This document shows positions 51,239-60,525 of a stretch of DNA of 64,000 nt, piece after piece (the first letter of the stretch is position 1; every line of letters starts with the position of its first letter). The notes beneath the pieces were generated by a model. The model made no database searches, was not told the origin of the DNA, and was given only the letters and a program-made list of their open reading frames with translations. Position numbers and translations under genes: made by a program. This DNA comes from Streptomyces leeuwenhoekii (GTDB taxonomy: Bacteria; Actinomycetota; Actinomycetes; Streptomycetales; Streptomycetaceae). The stretch spans positions 2,494,001 to 2,558,000 of the forward strand of contig NZ_LN831790.1 of assembly GCF_001013905.1 (NCBI RefSeq), written 5' to 3'.

Positions 51239-52456
51239 TCAGTCACCGATCAGCGCGGCCACGAACGCCTCCGGCTCGAACGGCGCGAGGTCGTCCGCGC
51301 CCTCACCGAGGCCGACCAGCTTGACCGGCACGCCCAGCTCCCGCTGCACGGCGACCACGATGCCGCCCTTGGCGGTGCCGTCCAGCTTGGTGAGCACGAT
51401 GCCGGTGATGTCGACGACCTCGGCGAAGACACGGGCCTGGACCAGGCCGTTCTGGCCGGTGGTGGCGTCGAGCACGAGCAGCACCTCGTCCAGCGGGGCG
51501 TGCTTCTCCACCACGCGCTTGACCTTGCCCAGCTCGTCCATGAGGCCGGTCTTGGTGTGCAGGCGGCCGGCGGTGTCGATGAGGACGACGTCGGCGCCGA
51601 TCTCCTTGCCCTCCTTGACCGCGTCGAAGGCCACAGAGGCCGGGTCGCCGCCCTCGGGACCGCGCACGGTGTGGGCGCCGACCCGCTCACCCCAGGTCTG
51701 GAGCTGGTCGGCGGCGGCGGCACGGAAGGTGTCGGCGGCGCCCAGGACGACGGAGTTGCCGTCGGCCACCAGGACGCGGGCGAGCTTGCCGGTGGTGGTG
51801 GTCTTGCCGGTGCCGTTGACACCGACGACCATCACGATGCCGGGCTTGCGGCCCTCGGGCTCGGTCCGGACGGTGCGGTCCAGGTCCGGGCCGATCAGCG
51901 TGAGCAGCTCCTCGCGCAGCAGGCCGCGCAGCTCCTGCGGCGTGCGGGTGCCGAGCACCTTCACGCGCTCGCGCAGCCGCTCGACCAGCTCCTGGGTGGG
52001 CTGCACACCGACATCGGCGGTCAGCAGCGTGTCCTCGATCTCCTCCCAGGTGTCCTCGTCGAGGTGCTCGCGGGACAGCAGCGTGAGCAGACCCCTGCCC
52101 AGGGCGTTCTGGGAGCGGGACAGGCGGGCGCGGAGCCGGATCAGACGGCCGGCGGTCGGCTCGGGCACCTCGATCGCGGGCACTTCGAGCTCTTCGACGG
52201 CCGGGGGCTCCTCGACGGCGACGGGGCCGGTGCCGCCGTCCGGGAGGTCCACCTCCTCGACCGTCCGGCGCGGTTCGTCGCGCGGTGTCTCGGCCTCTTC
52301 GCCGACGTGCGGCTCGGCCGGTGGGGCGGTGATGTCGGGCGTCGTGGGCGGCGGCTGGGGCAGTTGCCGCTTCTTGCGGCGGCTGCCCACCACCAGCCCG
52401 CCGAGCGCGCCGAGCACGACCACGGCGATGACTACAGCAAGGATGACGATTTCCAT
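51239..52456 (-). CDS. ftsY: Signal recognition particle receptor FtsY
   Basis: 405 residues. It opens with a real membrane helix (IVILAVVIAVVVLGALGGLV followed by GSRRKKR), the actinobacterial form of FtsY. An acidic Pro/Glu-rich linker (about 35-110) follows, then the NG domain with GVNGTGKTTTTGKLARVL, IDTAGRLHTKTGLMDEL and TKLDGTAKGG. It docks SRP-ribosome complexes at the membrane with Ffh. Confidence 0.96.
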   Translation of the reverse strand: MEIVILAVVIAVVVLGALGGLVVGSRRKKRQLPQPPPTTPDITAPPAEPHVGEEAETPRDEPRRTVEEVDLPDGGTGPVAVEEPPAVEELEVPAIEVPEPTAGRLIRLRARLSRSQNALGRGLLTLLSREHLDEDTWEEIEDTLLTADVGVQPTQELVERLRERVKVLGTRTPQELRGLLREELLTLIGPDLDRTVRTEPEGRKPGIVMVVGVNGTGKTTTTGKLARVLVADGNSVVLGAADTFRAAAADQLQTWGERVGAHTVRGPEGGDPASVAFDAVKEGKEIGADVVLIDTAGRLHTKTGLMDELGKVKRVVEKHAPLDEVLLVLDATTGQNGLVQARVFAEVVDITGIVLTKLDGTAKGGIVVAVQRELGVPVKLVGLGEGADDLAPFEPEAFVAALIGD

Positions 52457-52738
52457 AACTCGTCCAGTATCAGCCATGGGTCCCGAGGACACCCCGTTTG
52501 TGGCTTCACCCAAGGGACAAAGGGCCCTGGAGGGCAGGACTCGGAGCAAAGTACGATGGAAGACAGTGCGTCAACGCGCGTAGAGTCCCCGTCGTCGTCC
52601 CCACCGCCCCCTTCCGCTCCCCTCTCCTCCCCTTCTCTCCCTCCCCCGTCTTTCTCCACCTCCCCACCGCCCAGGGCCCGCAACCCATCGCCCCCGGGCG
52701 CGCCCCCCCCACGACCGAGGCACGGAAACCCGACTTTC

Positions 52739-54214
52739 ATGAGCAAAACCGAGACCGAAGGCGCTCTGGAAACCCGCGGCATCGAGCAGGTGCCCGATCA
52801 GGAGCGCACCGCGCGCACGCGCGAGCTGTTCCCCACCTGGGTGGGCGCCAACATCAGCGTCCTGCTGCTCACGATGGGCGCGAGCCTCGTCGTGGCCTAC
52901 CACCTGAACCTCTGGCAGGCACTCGTCGTCGCCGTAGCCGCGCCGATCGTGTCGTACGGCCTGGTCGGGCTGATCGGCATCGCGGGCAAGCGCGGCGGCG
53001 CGCCCGGCATGGCGCTGTCCCGCGCGGTGTTCGGGCAGCGCGGCAATCTGCTGCCGGGTTCGCTGATCTGGGTCGCCCGCTGGGGCTGGGAGACCATCAA
53101 CGCCGTCACCGGCGCCTACGCCATGCTCTCCGTCCTGGACATCCTGTTCGGCATACGGGCCAACAGCGTCCTGGACATGGTGATGCTGCTGGCCTTCGTG
53201 GTGGCGACCTTCGCGATCTCCGGCCTCGGCATCAACGCGGTCCAGAAGTGCAACAAGTACGCGACGTACCTGTTCGGCGTCTTCTCGGTCCTGGTGCTGG
53301 TCTACCTGGTCGTCGACACGGACTGGGCGCGGGTCTTCGACCGGCCCGCCGGGTCGGTGGCCGCGGTGATCACCGGCGTGGGGCTGATCGCGGCGGGCGG
53401 CGTGAGCTGGATTCCGTCCGCCCCGGACTTCACGCGTTACCTGCCGCGCACGGCCTCCGCCAAGGGCATCGTGGGCGTCACGGTCGGCGGTGCCGGCATC
53501 GTCGTCCTGCCCATGGTCCTGATGGGCGTGGTCATGGCCGTCTCGACGCCGGACCTGGCCTCGGCCGCCGACCCGGTCTCCTTCCTCGGCGAGATCCTGC
53601 CGACGTGGATCGCGGTGCCGTACCTGCTGATCGCCCTGATCGGCATGCTGCTGATCAACTCGATGTCGATGTACTCGGCGGGCTTCACCGCGCAGACCCT
53701 GGGCATCAAGGTCCCCCGGCACTGGGCGGTCTCGGTCAACGCCGTGATCTCCCTGGTGTTCGGCGGGGTGCTGATGCTGGTGGCGACCAGCTTCATGGGC
53801 TCCTTCATCGCCTTCCTGTCGCTGCTCGCGGTCGCCTTCTCCGCCTGGGTCGGCGTCTTCGGCGCCGACATGCTGCGCCGCAAGGAGTACGACGGCCAGG
53901 CCATGGCCGACACGGGACGCACCAGCGCCTACTGGTACCGGGGCGGGTTCTCCCCCGCCGCGGTGGCCGCCTGGGCGGTGGGCCTGGTCGCGGGCCTGAT
54001 GTTCAGCACGTCCGACTGGTTCACCGGCCCGCTCGCCGCCAACAACGTCATCGGCGAGTACGGCCTCGGCTGGGTGGCCACGATCGTGATCTCCGGTCTG
54101 CTGTACCTGGCCCTGCCGAAGCCCGCGGTGGCCGTCCCCGCGCAGCCGGCCGAGCCGGCGGGGGAACCCGGCCAGGCCGGTCACACCGCGCCGCAGGAGT
54201 CGGTCACCGTCTGA
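52739..54214 (+). CDS. NCS1-family purine/cytosine permease
   Basis: 491 residues, about 12 helices. LFPTWVGANISVLLLTMGAS, QRGNLLPGSLIWVARWGWET and SWIPSAPDFTRYLPRTASAK are typical of CodB/NCS1 transporters for cytosine, allantoin or similar nucleobases. The last about 25 residues are Pro/Ala/Glu-rich. The ATG has only a weak RBS and is preceded by a pyrimidine-rich stretch. The substrate is not certain. Confidence 0.85.
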   Translation: MSKTETEGALETRGIEQVPDQERTARTRELFPTWVGANISVLLLTMGASLVVAYHLNLWQALVVAVAAPIVSYGLVGLIGIAGKRGGAPGMALSRAVFGQRGNLLPGSLIWVARWGWETINAVTGAYAMLSVLDILFGIRANSVLDMVMLLAFVVATFAISGLGINAVQKCNKYATYLFGVFSVLVLVYLVVDTDWARVFDRPAGSVAAVITGVGLIAAGGVSWIPSAPDFTRYLPRTASAKGIVGVTVGGAGIVVLPMVLMGVVMAVSTPDLASAADPVSFLGEILPTWIAVPYLLIALIGMLLINSMSMYSAGFTAQTLGIKVPRHWAVSVNAVISLVFGGVLMLVATSFMGSFIAFLSLLAVAFSAWVGVFGADMLRRKEYDGQAMADTGRTSAYWYRGGFSPAAVAAWAVGLVAGLMFSTSDWFTGPLAANNVIGEYGLGWVATIVISGLLYLALPKPAVAVPAQPAEPAGEPGQAGHTAPQESVTV

Positions 54215-54235
54215 TCCTCGGCCCCGGTCCCACCA

Positions 54236-54270
54236 CGTCCCCCTTCGCCCCGGCCGGGCGGAGGGGGACG
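54236..54270 (+). terminator. Terminator of the NCS1 permease gene
   Basis: CGTCCCCCTTCGCCC (54236-54250) pairs with GGGCGGAGGGGGACG (54256-54270), 15 bp with one wobble, loop CGGCC, 21 nt after the stop. Confidence 0.8.
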
Positions 54271-54353
54271 TCGTCGTTCGCGCGACCGGCCGCCGTGGTG
54301 CGGCCCGCGCCCCGCCCCCGCGTCGCGCCTCGTGGCCCCGGGGGCGGGGGGAC

Positions 54354-54470
54354 GGCAGGCGCTCGCGGGTGGGAGAACCCGGGGGGACGGGAGGCGCTCG
54401 CGGCTGGGAGACCGGGAACGGGAGGCGCTCGCGGCTGGAAGAACTGGGGGACGGGGGGCGTCCGTGGCGA
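54354..54470 (+). repeat. Imperfect G-rich tandem repeats
   Basis: CAGGCGCTCG (about 54356), GAGGCGCTCG (54391-54400) and GAGGCGCTCG (54422-54431), each followed by CGG-TGG-AGA-like bases, with a weaker copy near 54456. The spacing is about 31-35 bp. Confidence 0.65.
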
Positions 54471-54740
54471 GGACGAGGAGAAGGAGCAGCGGCCGGGCGG
54501 CACCGGTCCGGACGGAGGGAGCGGGGACGGCAGCGGGTGGTGTGGGGAAGGGCGTACGGGTCGGGGCCGCGCCCCGGGAGGGGGCTTCCGGGAAGACGCC
54601 CGGGAGCGGGAGGCGCCCAGAAGGAGCGAAGGTGTCCAGGGGGAGCAAGGTGTGCGGGGGCGCGGTGTGCGGGGAGCGAGGTGCCAGGGACGGGCGAGGC
54701 GCTCGGTGGGTGCCGGGAGACGACCCCGCACGCCCCGAAA

Positions 54741-54797
54741 GGCGCACTGCCCCGGCTCCGCCGACCTCGCGGTCGGGGTGAGCCGGGGCAGTGCGCC
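54741..54797 (-). terminator. Terminator of glcP, two-tier hairpin
   Basis: GGCGCACTGCCCCGGCT (54741-54757) pairs with AGCCGGGGCAGTGCGCC (54781-54797), 17 perfect bp. The loop contains a second stem, CCGACC-tcgc-GGTCGG (54761-54776). Confidence 0.85.
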
Positions 54798-54871
54798 TCG
54801 GGTACGAGGAGAGGGGCAGCGGGGACTTGGCCCTTCTCCTCGGGTCTGTTCGGGCCCGTGCGGCGGGCCGG

Positions 54872-56290
54872 TCAGCCCATCTCCTCCAGGGCCTTGCCCT
54901 TGGTCTCCTTCACGAACTTCAGGACGAACGGGATGGAGAGCGCGGCGAAGACCGTGTAGATCACGTAGGTGACGGACAGGTTCCAGTCGGCCAGCGACGG
55001 GAAGCTCGCGGTGATGGCCCAGTTGGCGATCCACTGCGCGGCGGCGGCCACACCCAGGGCGGCGGCGCGGATCCGGTTCGGGAACATCTCGCCGAGCATG
55101 ACCCACACGACCACACCCCAGGACAGGGCGAAGAAGAGGACGAACACGTGTGCGGCGATCAGGGCGACCCAGCCCTGGGTCTCCGGGAGCTTGCCGCCGA
55201 CGAGGTCGAAGGAGAACGCCCACGCCTCCAGCGCCAGGCCGACCACCATGCCGATCGAACCGATGATGGCGAGCGGCTTGCGGCCGACGCGGTCGACGAA
55301 GATCATCGCGATCACGGTGCCGACGATGTTGATGATCGACGTCGTGAACGAGTAGAAGAAGGAGTCCGTGGGGTCGACACCGACCGACTGCCACAGAGTC
55401 GAGGAGTAGTAGAACGCGACGTTGATGCCGACGAACTGCTGGAAGACCGACAGGCCGATACCGATCCAGACGATCGGCTTGAAGAAGAAGCTGCCGCCGA
55501 GCAGGTCCTTGAAGCTGGACTTCTCCTCGCGGTGCATCGCCGACTCGATATCGGTGACGCGGGCGTCCAGGTCCACGTCCTTGCCCTCGACCTCTTCGAG
55601 GATCTGGCGGGCGCGGTCGTGCTTGCCGACGGAGATCAGGAATCGCGGGGACTCGGGGATGGCGAAGGACAGCAGGCCGTAGAGGACGGCCGGGACCACC
55701 ATGACGCCGAGCATGACCTGCCAGGCCTCCAGGCCCATCAGCTCACCGCGCTGGTCACCGCCGGCGGCGTTCAGCAGACCCCAGTTGACGAGCTGCGACA
55801 CCGCGATGCCGACGACGATCGCGGCCTGCTGGAAGGAGCCGAGCCGGCCGCGGTAGGCGGGCGGGGCGACCTCGGCGATGTAGGCGGGGCCGATCACGGA
55901 GGCCATACCGATGGCGAAACCGCCGACGACACGCCAGAAGGCCAGGTCCCACAGCGCGAAGGGCAGCGCGGAGCCGATGGCGCTGACGGTGAAGAGGACG
56001 GCGGCGATCTGCATGCAGCGGATGCGGCCGATGCGGTCGGCTATCCGGCCGGCGGTCGCGGCGCCGATGGCGCAGCCGATCAGGGCGATGGCGATGACCT
56101 GGGCCAGCGCCGCGGAACCGACGTCGTAGCGGTCCCGGATGGCCTCGACGGCGCCGTTGATCACGGAACTGTCGTAGCCGAAGAGGAAGCCGCCCATGGC
56201 GGCCGCCGCCGCGATGAAGATGACGTGCCCGAGATGATCGGGATGAGCCGTCCTGGCTCCTGACTTGGGTGCCTGCGCTGTGCTGGTCAC
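54872..56290 (-). CDS. glcP: Glucose permease GlcP (MFS sugar:H+ symporter)
   Basis: 472 residues, the same length as S. coelicolor GlcP. GFLFGYDSSVINGAVEAIRD, the RxGRR-like loop GRIADRIGRIRC, PESPRFLISVGKHDRARQIL and the second-half VDRVGRKPLAI are sugar-porter signatures; 12 helices. It is the main glucose uptake route in Streptomyces and is glucose-induced, as established. The GTG has GAGGAG 6 nt upstream. The promoter region is rich in repeats. Confidence 0.94.
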   Translation of the reverse strand: MTSTAQAPKSGARTAHPDHLGHVIFIAAAAAMGGFLFGYDSSVINGAVEAIRDRYDVGSAALAQVIAIALIGCAIGAATAGRIADRIGRIRCMQIAAVLFTVSAIGSALPFALWDLAFWRVVGGFAIGMASVIGPAYIAEVAPPAYRGRLGSFQQAAIVVGIAVSQLVNWGLLNAAGGDQRGELMGLEAWQVMLGVMVVPAVLYGLLSFAIPESPRFLISVGKHDRARQILEEVEGKDVDLDARVTDIESAMHREEKSSFKDLLGGSFFFKPIVWIGIGLSVFQQFVGINVAFYYSSTLWQSVGVDPTDSFFYSFTTSIINIVGTVIAMIFVDRVGRKPLAIIGSIGMVVGLALEAWAFSFDLVGGKLPETQGWVALIAAHVFVLFFALSWGVVVWVMLGEMFPNRIRAAALGVAAAAQWIANWAITASFPSLADWNLSVTYVIYTVFAALSIPFVLKFVKETKGKALEEMG

Positions 56291-56346
56291 GTGTACTCCT
56301 CGGGCCACCGGCAACGCTGCCGGGGTGGGTGAAGCCCTTCGAGGTG

Positions 56347-56410
56347 ACCTGAAGGTACCTGAAGGTAAAAGCAACGTTGCAGAGACTATGCCTTCAAGTT
56401 TCGAAGTCAA
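56347..56410 (-). promoter_or_regulatory. Promoter and operator region of glcP
   Basis: On the minus strand, TTGACT (56410-56405) and TAGTCT (56388-56383) are 16 nt apart. The palindrome GCAACGTTGC (56371-56380) covers the expected start point. Downstream, ACCTGAAGGT is repeated in tandem (56347-56356 and 56357-56366). Confidence 0.6.
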
Positions 56411-56529
56411 TAGGTCAAAGGCTGTGAATTTTCAGCCAGCGCATGGTGACCTTGTGTTCAAGACTTGAAGTCCTGTAGGGGAAGGTTTCCAGAAATGCAG
56501 GTCGCGACCGGTCTAGACCTGCGCGGGCC

Positions 56530-59500
56530 TCAGCGGAGCCGCTGGGAGATGACCTTCGACACACCGTCGCCCTGCATGGACACGCCATAAAGGGCGTCGG
56601 CGACCTCCATCGTGCGCTTCTGGTGCGTGATCACGATGAGCTGCGAGGTCTCCTGCAGTTCCTGCATGATCCGGATCAGCCGCTGCAGGTTGATGTCGTC
56701 GAGGGCGGCCTCGACCTCGTCCATGACATAGAACGGGCTGGGCCGCGCCTTGAAGATCGACACGAGCAGCGCCACCGCGGTCAGCGACCGCTCCCCGCCG
56801 GACAGCAGCGACAGCCGCTTGACCTTCTTGCCCGGCGGCCGGGCCTCGACATCCACACCCGTGGTCAGCATGTGGTCGGGGTCGGTCAGCACGAGCCGAC
56901 CCTCCCCACCCGGGAACAGGCGACCGAACACCCCTTCGAATTCGCGGGCGGTGTCCCGGTACGCCTCGGTGAAGACCTGCTCGACCCGTTCGTCGACCTC
57001 CTTGACGACCTGGAGCAGGTCGGCGCGGGTCTTCTTCAGGTCCTCCAGTTGCTCGCTGAGGAACTGGTGCCGCTCCTCCAGCGCCGCGAACTCCTCCAGG
57101 GCCAGCGGATTGACCTTGCCGAGCTGCTGGTAGGCCCGCTCGGCCGCCTTCAGCCGCTTCTCCTGCTCGGCTCGTACGAACGGGCGGGGCCGATTGCGCG
57201 GATGGTCCGGATCGTCCGGCAGCTCCTCACCGTCGGCGGGGGGCGAGGGCGGCACCGGTTGATCCGGTCCGTACTCGGCGACGAGCCCCGCCGGTTCCAC
57301 ACCGAGTTCCTCCAGCGCCTTGGTCTCGAGCTGCTCGATCCGCAGCCGTTTCTCGGCGCCGAGTACCTCGCCCCGGTGAACCGAATCCGTCAACTTGTCG
57401 AGCTCCGCCTTCAGGTCCCGGCCCTCGGTGCGCGCGGCGGCGAGCTCCCGCTCGCAGCGCGCCTTGGCGGCCTCGGCGGCGGTCCGCTCCCGGTCGGCGC
57501 GGGCGAGGGAGACCTCCACATGGGCGAGGAGCTGCCGGGCGCCGGCGGCGACCGCCGCGGCGACGGCCGCCTCGTGGCGCAGCCGGGCCCGGCGCCGTTC
57601 GGCACGCGCGCGCGCCTCGCGTTCCGCGCGGGCGGCCCGGTCCAGCGAGTCGGCCCGCCCGGCCAGCGCCTTGACCCGTTCCTCGTGCGTACGGACCTGG
57701 AGGCGGGCCTCCATCTCGGTCTGGCGGGCGTTGGCCCCGTCGGCGGCGAGCCGGTCGCGGCGGGCGGTGTCGGGCTCCTCCTCGACCGGCATCTCCTCGG
57801 CGACGGCGAGCCGCTCGGCGAGTTCCTCGGCCTGCGCCACCGCCTCGTCGAGCGCCTCCTGGGCCCGCCGCGCCGCGGCCTGTGACCGCTCGGCCTCCCC
57901 GGCGGCGCCCCGCGCCTGCCCGGCGAGCCGCCCGAGCTGCTGGGCGACGGCCGACTTCTCCCGGTCGGCTGCCCGGCGCCGCTCCCCCAGCTCCTCCACG
58001 AGCGCCGCGCACTCCCGGCGCCGCTCCTGCGCCGCGCGCTGCGCCTCGGCCAGTTCCTCGCACCGCACGGCCAGCTCCGCCAGCTCGGCGGCGGCCTCGT
58101 CCACGGACGCCTGCACCTCCAGGAGGCTGGGCGCCCCGGCGGACCCGCCCTGCGCGACATGCGCGCCCAGCAGATCGCCCTCGGCGGTGACGGCGGTCAG
58201 GCCGGGCCGCGCGTACACGAGCTCCTCGGCGTCCTCCAGGGTGCCGACGACGACGATCCCGCGCAGCAGCCGCCGTACGGCGGGCATGAGCTCATCCGGC
58301 CCGTGCACGAGGGCGGCCGCGTACGGCGGCTCGCCGCCGCCCGTCTCCTCCGGCGCGTCGCCGGGGGCGCCGGCGACCAGCAGGGTGGCCCGGCCGGCGT
58401 CCTGTTTGCGCAGCAGGCGCAGGGCGTCGGCGGCGGCGGCCGGGCTCGTCACGGCGAGCGCGTCGGCGGCGACGCCGAAGGCGGCGGCCAGCGGCACCTC
58501 GTACCCGGGGGTCACGGTGAGCAGCTCGGCGGCCGGGCCCAGCAGGCCGGTGAGCCGGTCCCGCGCGGCGAGCAGCGCCCCGGTGCCGTCCTTGCGGCGC
58601 AGGCCCAGGGCGAGGGCGTCGTGCCGGGCCTGGGTGGCGGCGCGCCGGCGCTCCGCCGCGGTGGCGGCCTCCCGGGCGGCGGTCAGCGCGGCCTCCGCCT
58701 CGGCGAGGTCGCGCCTGGCCGCCTCGTGCCGTTCGGCGAGTTCGGCCTCGCCCGCGTCGAGGCCGTCGACCTCGGCCTTGAGCGCCTCGTACTCCTCCTG
58801 GGCGGCCGTCGCCCGGTCCCGGGCCTCGTCCCGGGCGGCGCCCAGGCGCTCGATCTCGGCCTGGGCGGCGGCGGCGCGCGAGCGGGCCGCCCCCACCTGC
58901 CCGGTGAGCCGGGCCAGGCCCTCGCGCCGGTCGGCGATGGCGCGGGCGGCGTCCTTCAGACGCCGCTCCTCCTGCGCCAGCTCGCGCTCGAGCTCGGCCC
59001 GGTGGGCGACCGTGTCGTCCAGGGCGCGCCGGGCCGCCTCCAGGGCGGCCTCCAGTTCGGCCTCCTGTTCGCGGATGCGGGCGGCCTCGCGCTCCAGGTC
59101 CTCCGGGTCCCGGCCGGGCCGCTCCTCCACCGGCGCCGACGTGGCGCTCTGCACGCGCGCGTCGGCCAGCGAGACGGTGCCGCGCACCCGCTCCGCGAGC
59201 TGGGACAGCTCGTACCAGGTCTGCTGGGCGCGCTGGAGGCGCGGGGTGAGGCGGCGCACCTCCTCCTCCAGCCGGGCCTCGCGCTGGAGAGCCCGGTCGA
59301 GCTCCCGCGCGGCGGCCTCCCTGCGTTCCTTCAGCGCCGCCTCGTCGGCGATCTCGGCCTGGAGCGCCTCGCGCAGCCGTACGAGGTCGTCGGCGAGCAG
59401 GCGGAGCCGGGCATCGCGCAGGTCGGCCTGGATGACGGCGGCCCTGCGCGCCACCGCCGCCTGGCGGCCCAGCGGCTTGAGCTGCCTGCGCAGCTCGTCC

Positions 59501-60084
59501 GTGAGGTCCTGCACGCGCGCGAGGTTGGCCTGCATCGCGTCCAGCTTCCGCAGCGCCTTCTCCTTGCGCTTGCGGTGCTTGAGGACACCGGCGGCCTCCT
59601 CGATGAAGGCGCGGCGGCCCATCGGGTCGGCGTGCAGGACGGAGTCGAGCTGGCCCTGGCCGACGATGACGTGCATCTCCCGGCCGATACCGGAGTCGGA
59701 CAGCAGTTCCTGGATGTCCAGCAGACGGCAGGTGTCACCGTTGATCTGGTACTCGCTGCCGCCGTTGCGGAACATCGTCCGCGTGATGGTGACCTCGGCG
59801 TACTCGATGGGCAGGGCCCCGTCGGAGTTGTCGATGGTCAGGGAGACCTCGGCGCGGCCCAGGGGCGGGCGGCCCGTGGTGCCGGCGAAGATGACGTCCT
59901 CCATCTTGCCGCCGCGCAGCGACTTGGCACCCTGTTCGCCCATGACCCAGCTCAGCGCGTCCACGACATTGGACTTGCCCGAGCCGTTCGGTCCGACCAC
60001 GCAGGTGATCCCCGGTTCGAACCGGAGCGTGGTCGCCGAGGCGAACGACTTGAACCCGCGCAGGGTCAGGGCCTTCAGGTGCAC
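56530..60084 (-). CDS. smc: Chromosome segregation protein SMC
   Basis: 1184 residues. Walker A is GPNGSGKSN at residues 31-39. Two long coiled coils rich in Glu, Ala and Arg flank a hinge around residues 510-660 (VTPGYEVPLAAAFGVAADAL and DLLGAHVAQGGSAGAPSLLE). The C-terminal signature LSLLSGGERSLTAVALL and Walker B-like FYVMDEVEAALDD complete the ATPase head. It condenses and segregates sporulation chromosomes with ScpAB. Confidence 0.97.
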   Translation of the reverse strand: MHLKALTLRGFKSFASATTLRFEPGITCVVGPNGSGKSNVVDALSWVMGEQGAKSLRGGKMEDVIFAGTTGRPPLGRAEVSLTIDNSDGALPIEYAEVTITRTMFRNGGSEYQINGDTCRLLDIQELLSDSGIGREMHVIVGQGQLDSVLHADPMGRRAFIEEAAGVLKHRKRKEKALRKLDAMQANLARVQDLTDELRRQLKPLGRQAAVARRAAVIQADLRDARLRLLADDLVRLREALQAEIADEAALKERREAAARELDRALQREARLEEEVRRLTPRLQRAQQTWYELSQLAERVRGTVSLADARVQSATSAPVEERPGRDPEDLEREAARIREQEAELEAALEAARRALDDTVAHRAELERELAQEERRLKDAARAIADRREGLARLTGQVGAARSRAAAAQAEIERLGAARDEARDRATAAQEEYEALKAEVDGLDAGEAELAERHEAARRDLAEAEAALTAAREAATAAERRRAATQARHDALALGLRRKDGTGALLAARDRLTGLLGPAAELLTVTPGYEVPLAAAFGVAADALAVTSPAAAADALRLLRKQDAGRATLLVAGAPGDAPEETGGGEPPYAAALVHGPDELMPAVRRLLRGIVVVGTLEDAEELVYARPGLTAVTAEGDLLGAHVAQGGSAGAPSLLEVQASVDEAAAELAELAVRCEELAEAQRAAQERRRECAALVEELGERRRAADREKSAVAQQLGRLAGQARGAAGEAERSQAAARRAQEALDEAVAQAEELAERLAVAEEMPVEEEPDTARRDRLAADGANARQTEMEARLQVRTHEERVKALAGRADSLDRAARAEREARARAERRRARLRHEAAVAAAVAAGARQLLAHVEVSLARADRERTAAEAAKARCERELAAARTEGRDLKAELDKLTDSVHRGEVLGAEKRLRIEQLETKALEELGVEPAGLVAEYGPDQPVPPSPPADGEELPDDPDHPRNRPRPFVRAEQEKRLKAAERAYQQLGKVNPLALEEFAALEERHQFLSEQLEDLKKTRADLLQVVKEVDERVEQVFTEAYRDTAREFEGVFGRLFPGGEGRLVLTDPDHMLTTGVDVEARPPGKKVKRLSLLSGGERSLTAVALLVSIFKARPSPFYVMDEVEAALDDINLQRLIRIMQELQETSQLIVITHQKRTMEVADALYGVSMQGDGVSKVISQRLR

Positions 60085-60224
60085 GCCGGTGGACTCTACC
60101 TTCCGGGGGTGTCCCGCTCCATGAACCGGCGTCCTCCCGCGGTTTCACCGATCAACGCGCAGGGCACACCAGACGTTAAGACACTGAAAGGATGCGCGGG
60201 GAAGAGAAGGCGGCGTAGGGGGAA

Positions 60225-60250
60225 AGAAAAAGGGACGCCGGAGGCGTCCC
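60225..60250 (-). terminator. Canonical U-tract terminator of the 67-residue gene
   Basis: GGGACGCC (60232-60239) pairs with GGCGTCCC (60243-60250). On the minus strand it is followed by TTTTTCTTT (60231-60223), a classical rho-independent terminator, unusual for this GC-rich genome. Confidence 0.88.
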
Positions 60251-60321
60251 TTGCAACTCTGAGAACTGAGCGGGTGTACGGGCAGCCCGACCACTGCTGG
60301 TGTCGTGGAGCGATGCAGTGA

Positions 60322-60525
60322 TCAGGTCAGCGCAGGCTCCGCCTGGTGTGCGTCAACGCTCTCCATGATCCTGTCGTGAGAAGCGGCAGCCGCCAGCGCG
60401 TCGTTCTCCGCCTGGATCCGTACGAGTTCGGATTCCAGGTCCTGGACGCGCTGCTGGAGCCGTCGCATCTCGGCGAGGAGTCGAGGGTCGGAGCCGCCGA
60501 CGTAACCGAGAAGCGCCTTTGCCAT
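60322..60525 (-). CDS. Small coiled-coil protein next to smc, unknown function
   Basis: 67 residues. MAKALLGYVGGSDPRLLAEM is followed by a leucine-heptad coiled coil (RRLQQRVQDLESELVRIQAE) and a polar tail. No signal peptide or membrane helix. A clean terminator and long upstream region indicate a separate transcription unit. I do not recognise the family beyond having seen it upstream of smc in Streptomyces genomes. Confidence 0.8.
   Translation of the reverse strand: MAKALLGYVGGSDPRLLAEMRRLQQRVQDLESELVRIQAENDALAAAASHDRIMESVDAHQAEPALT

Larger units (their letters stand above)
54215..54871. other. 657-nt region between convergent permease genes, G-rich and repetitive
   Basis: No gene supported. 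It holds two terminators at its ends, and between them about 350 nt of purine-rich plus strand with diverged copies of (G/C)AGGCGCTCGCGG. Frames that stay open here are Arg/Gly- or Pro/Arg-rich and look like shadows. Confidence 0.6.

Noticed and set aside
54369..54959. 196-codon plus-strand frame between the permease genes
   Set aside because: Low-complexity Arg/Gly product, runs through the glcP terminator and into the antisense of glcP.
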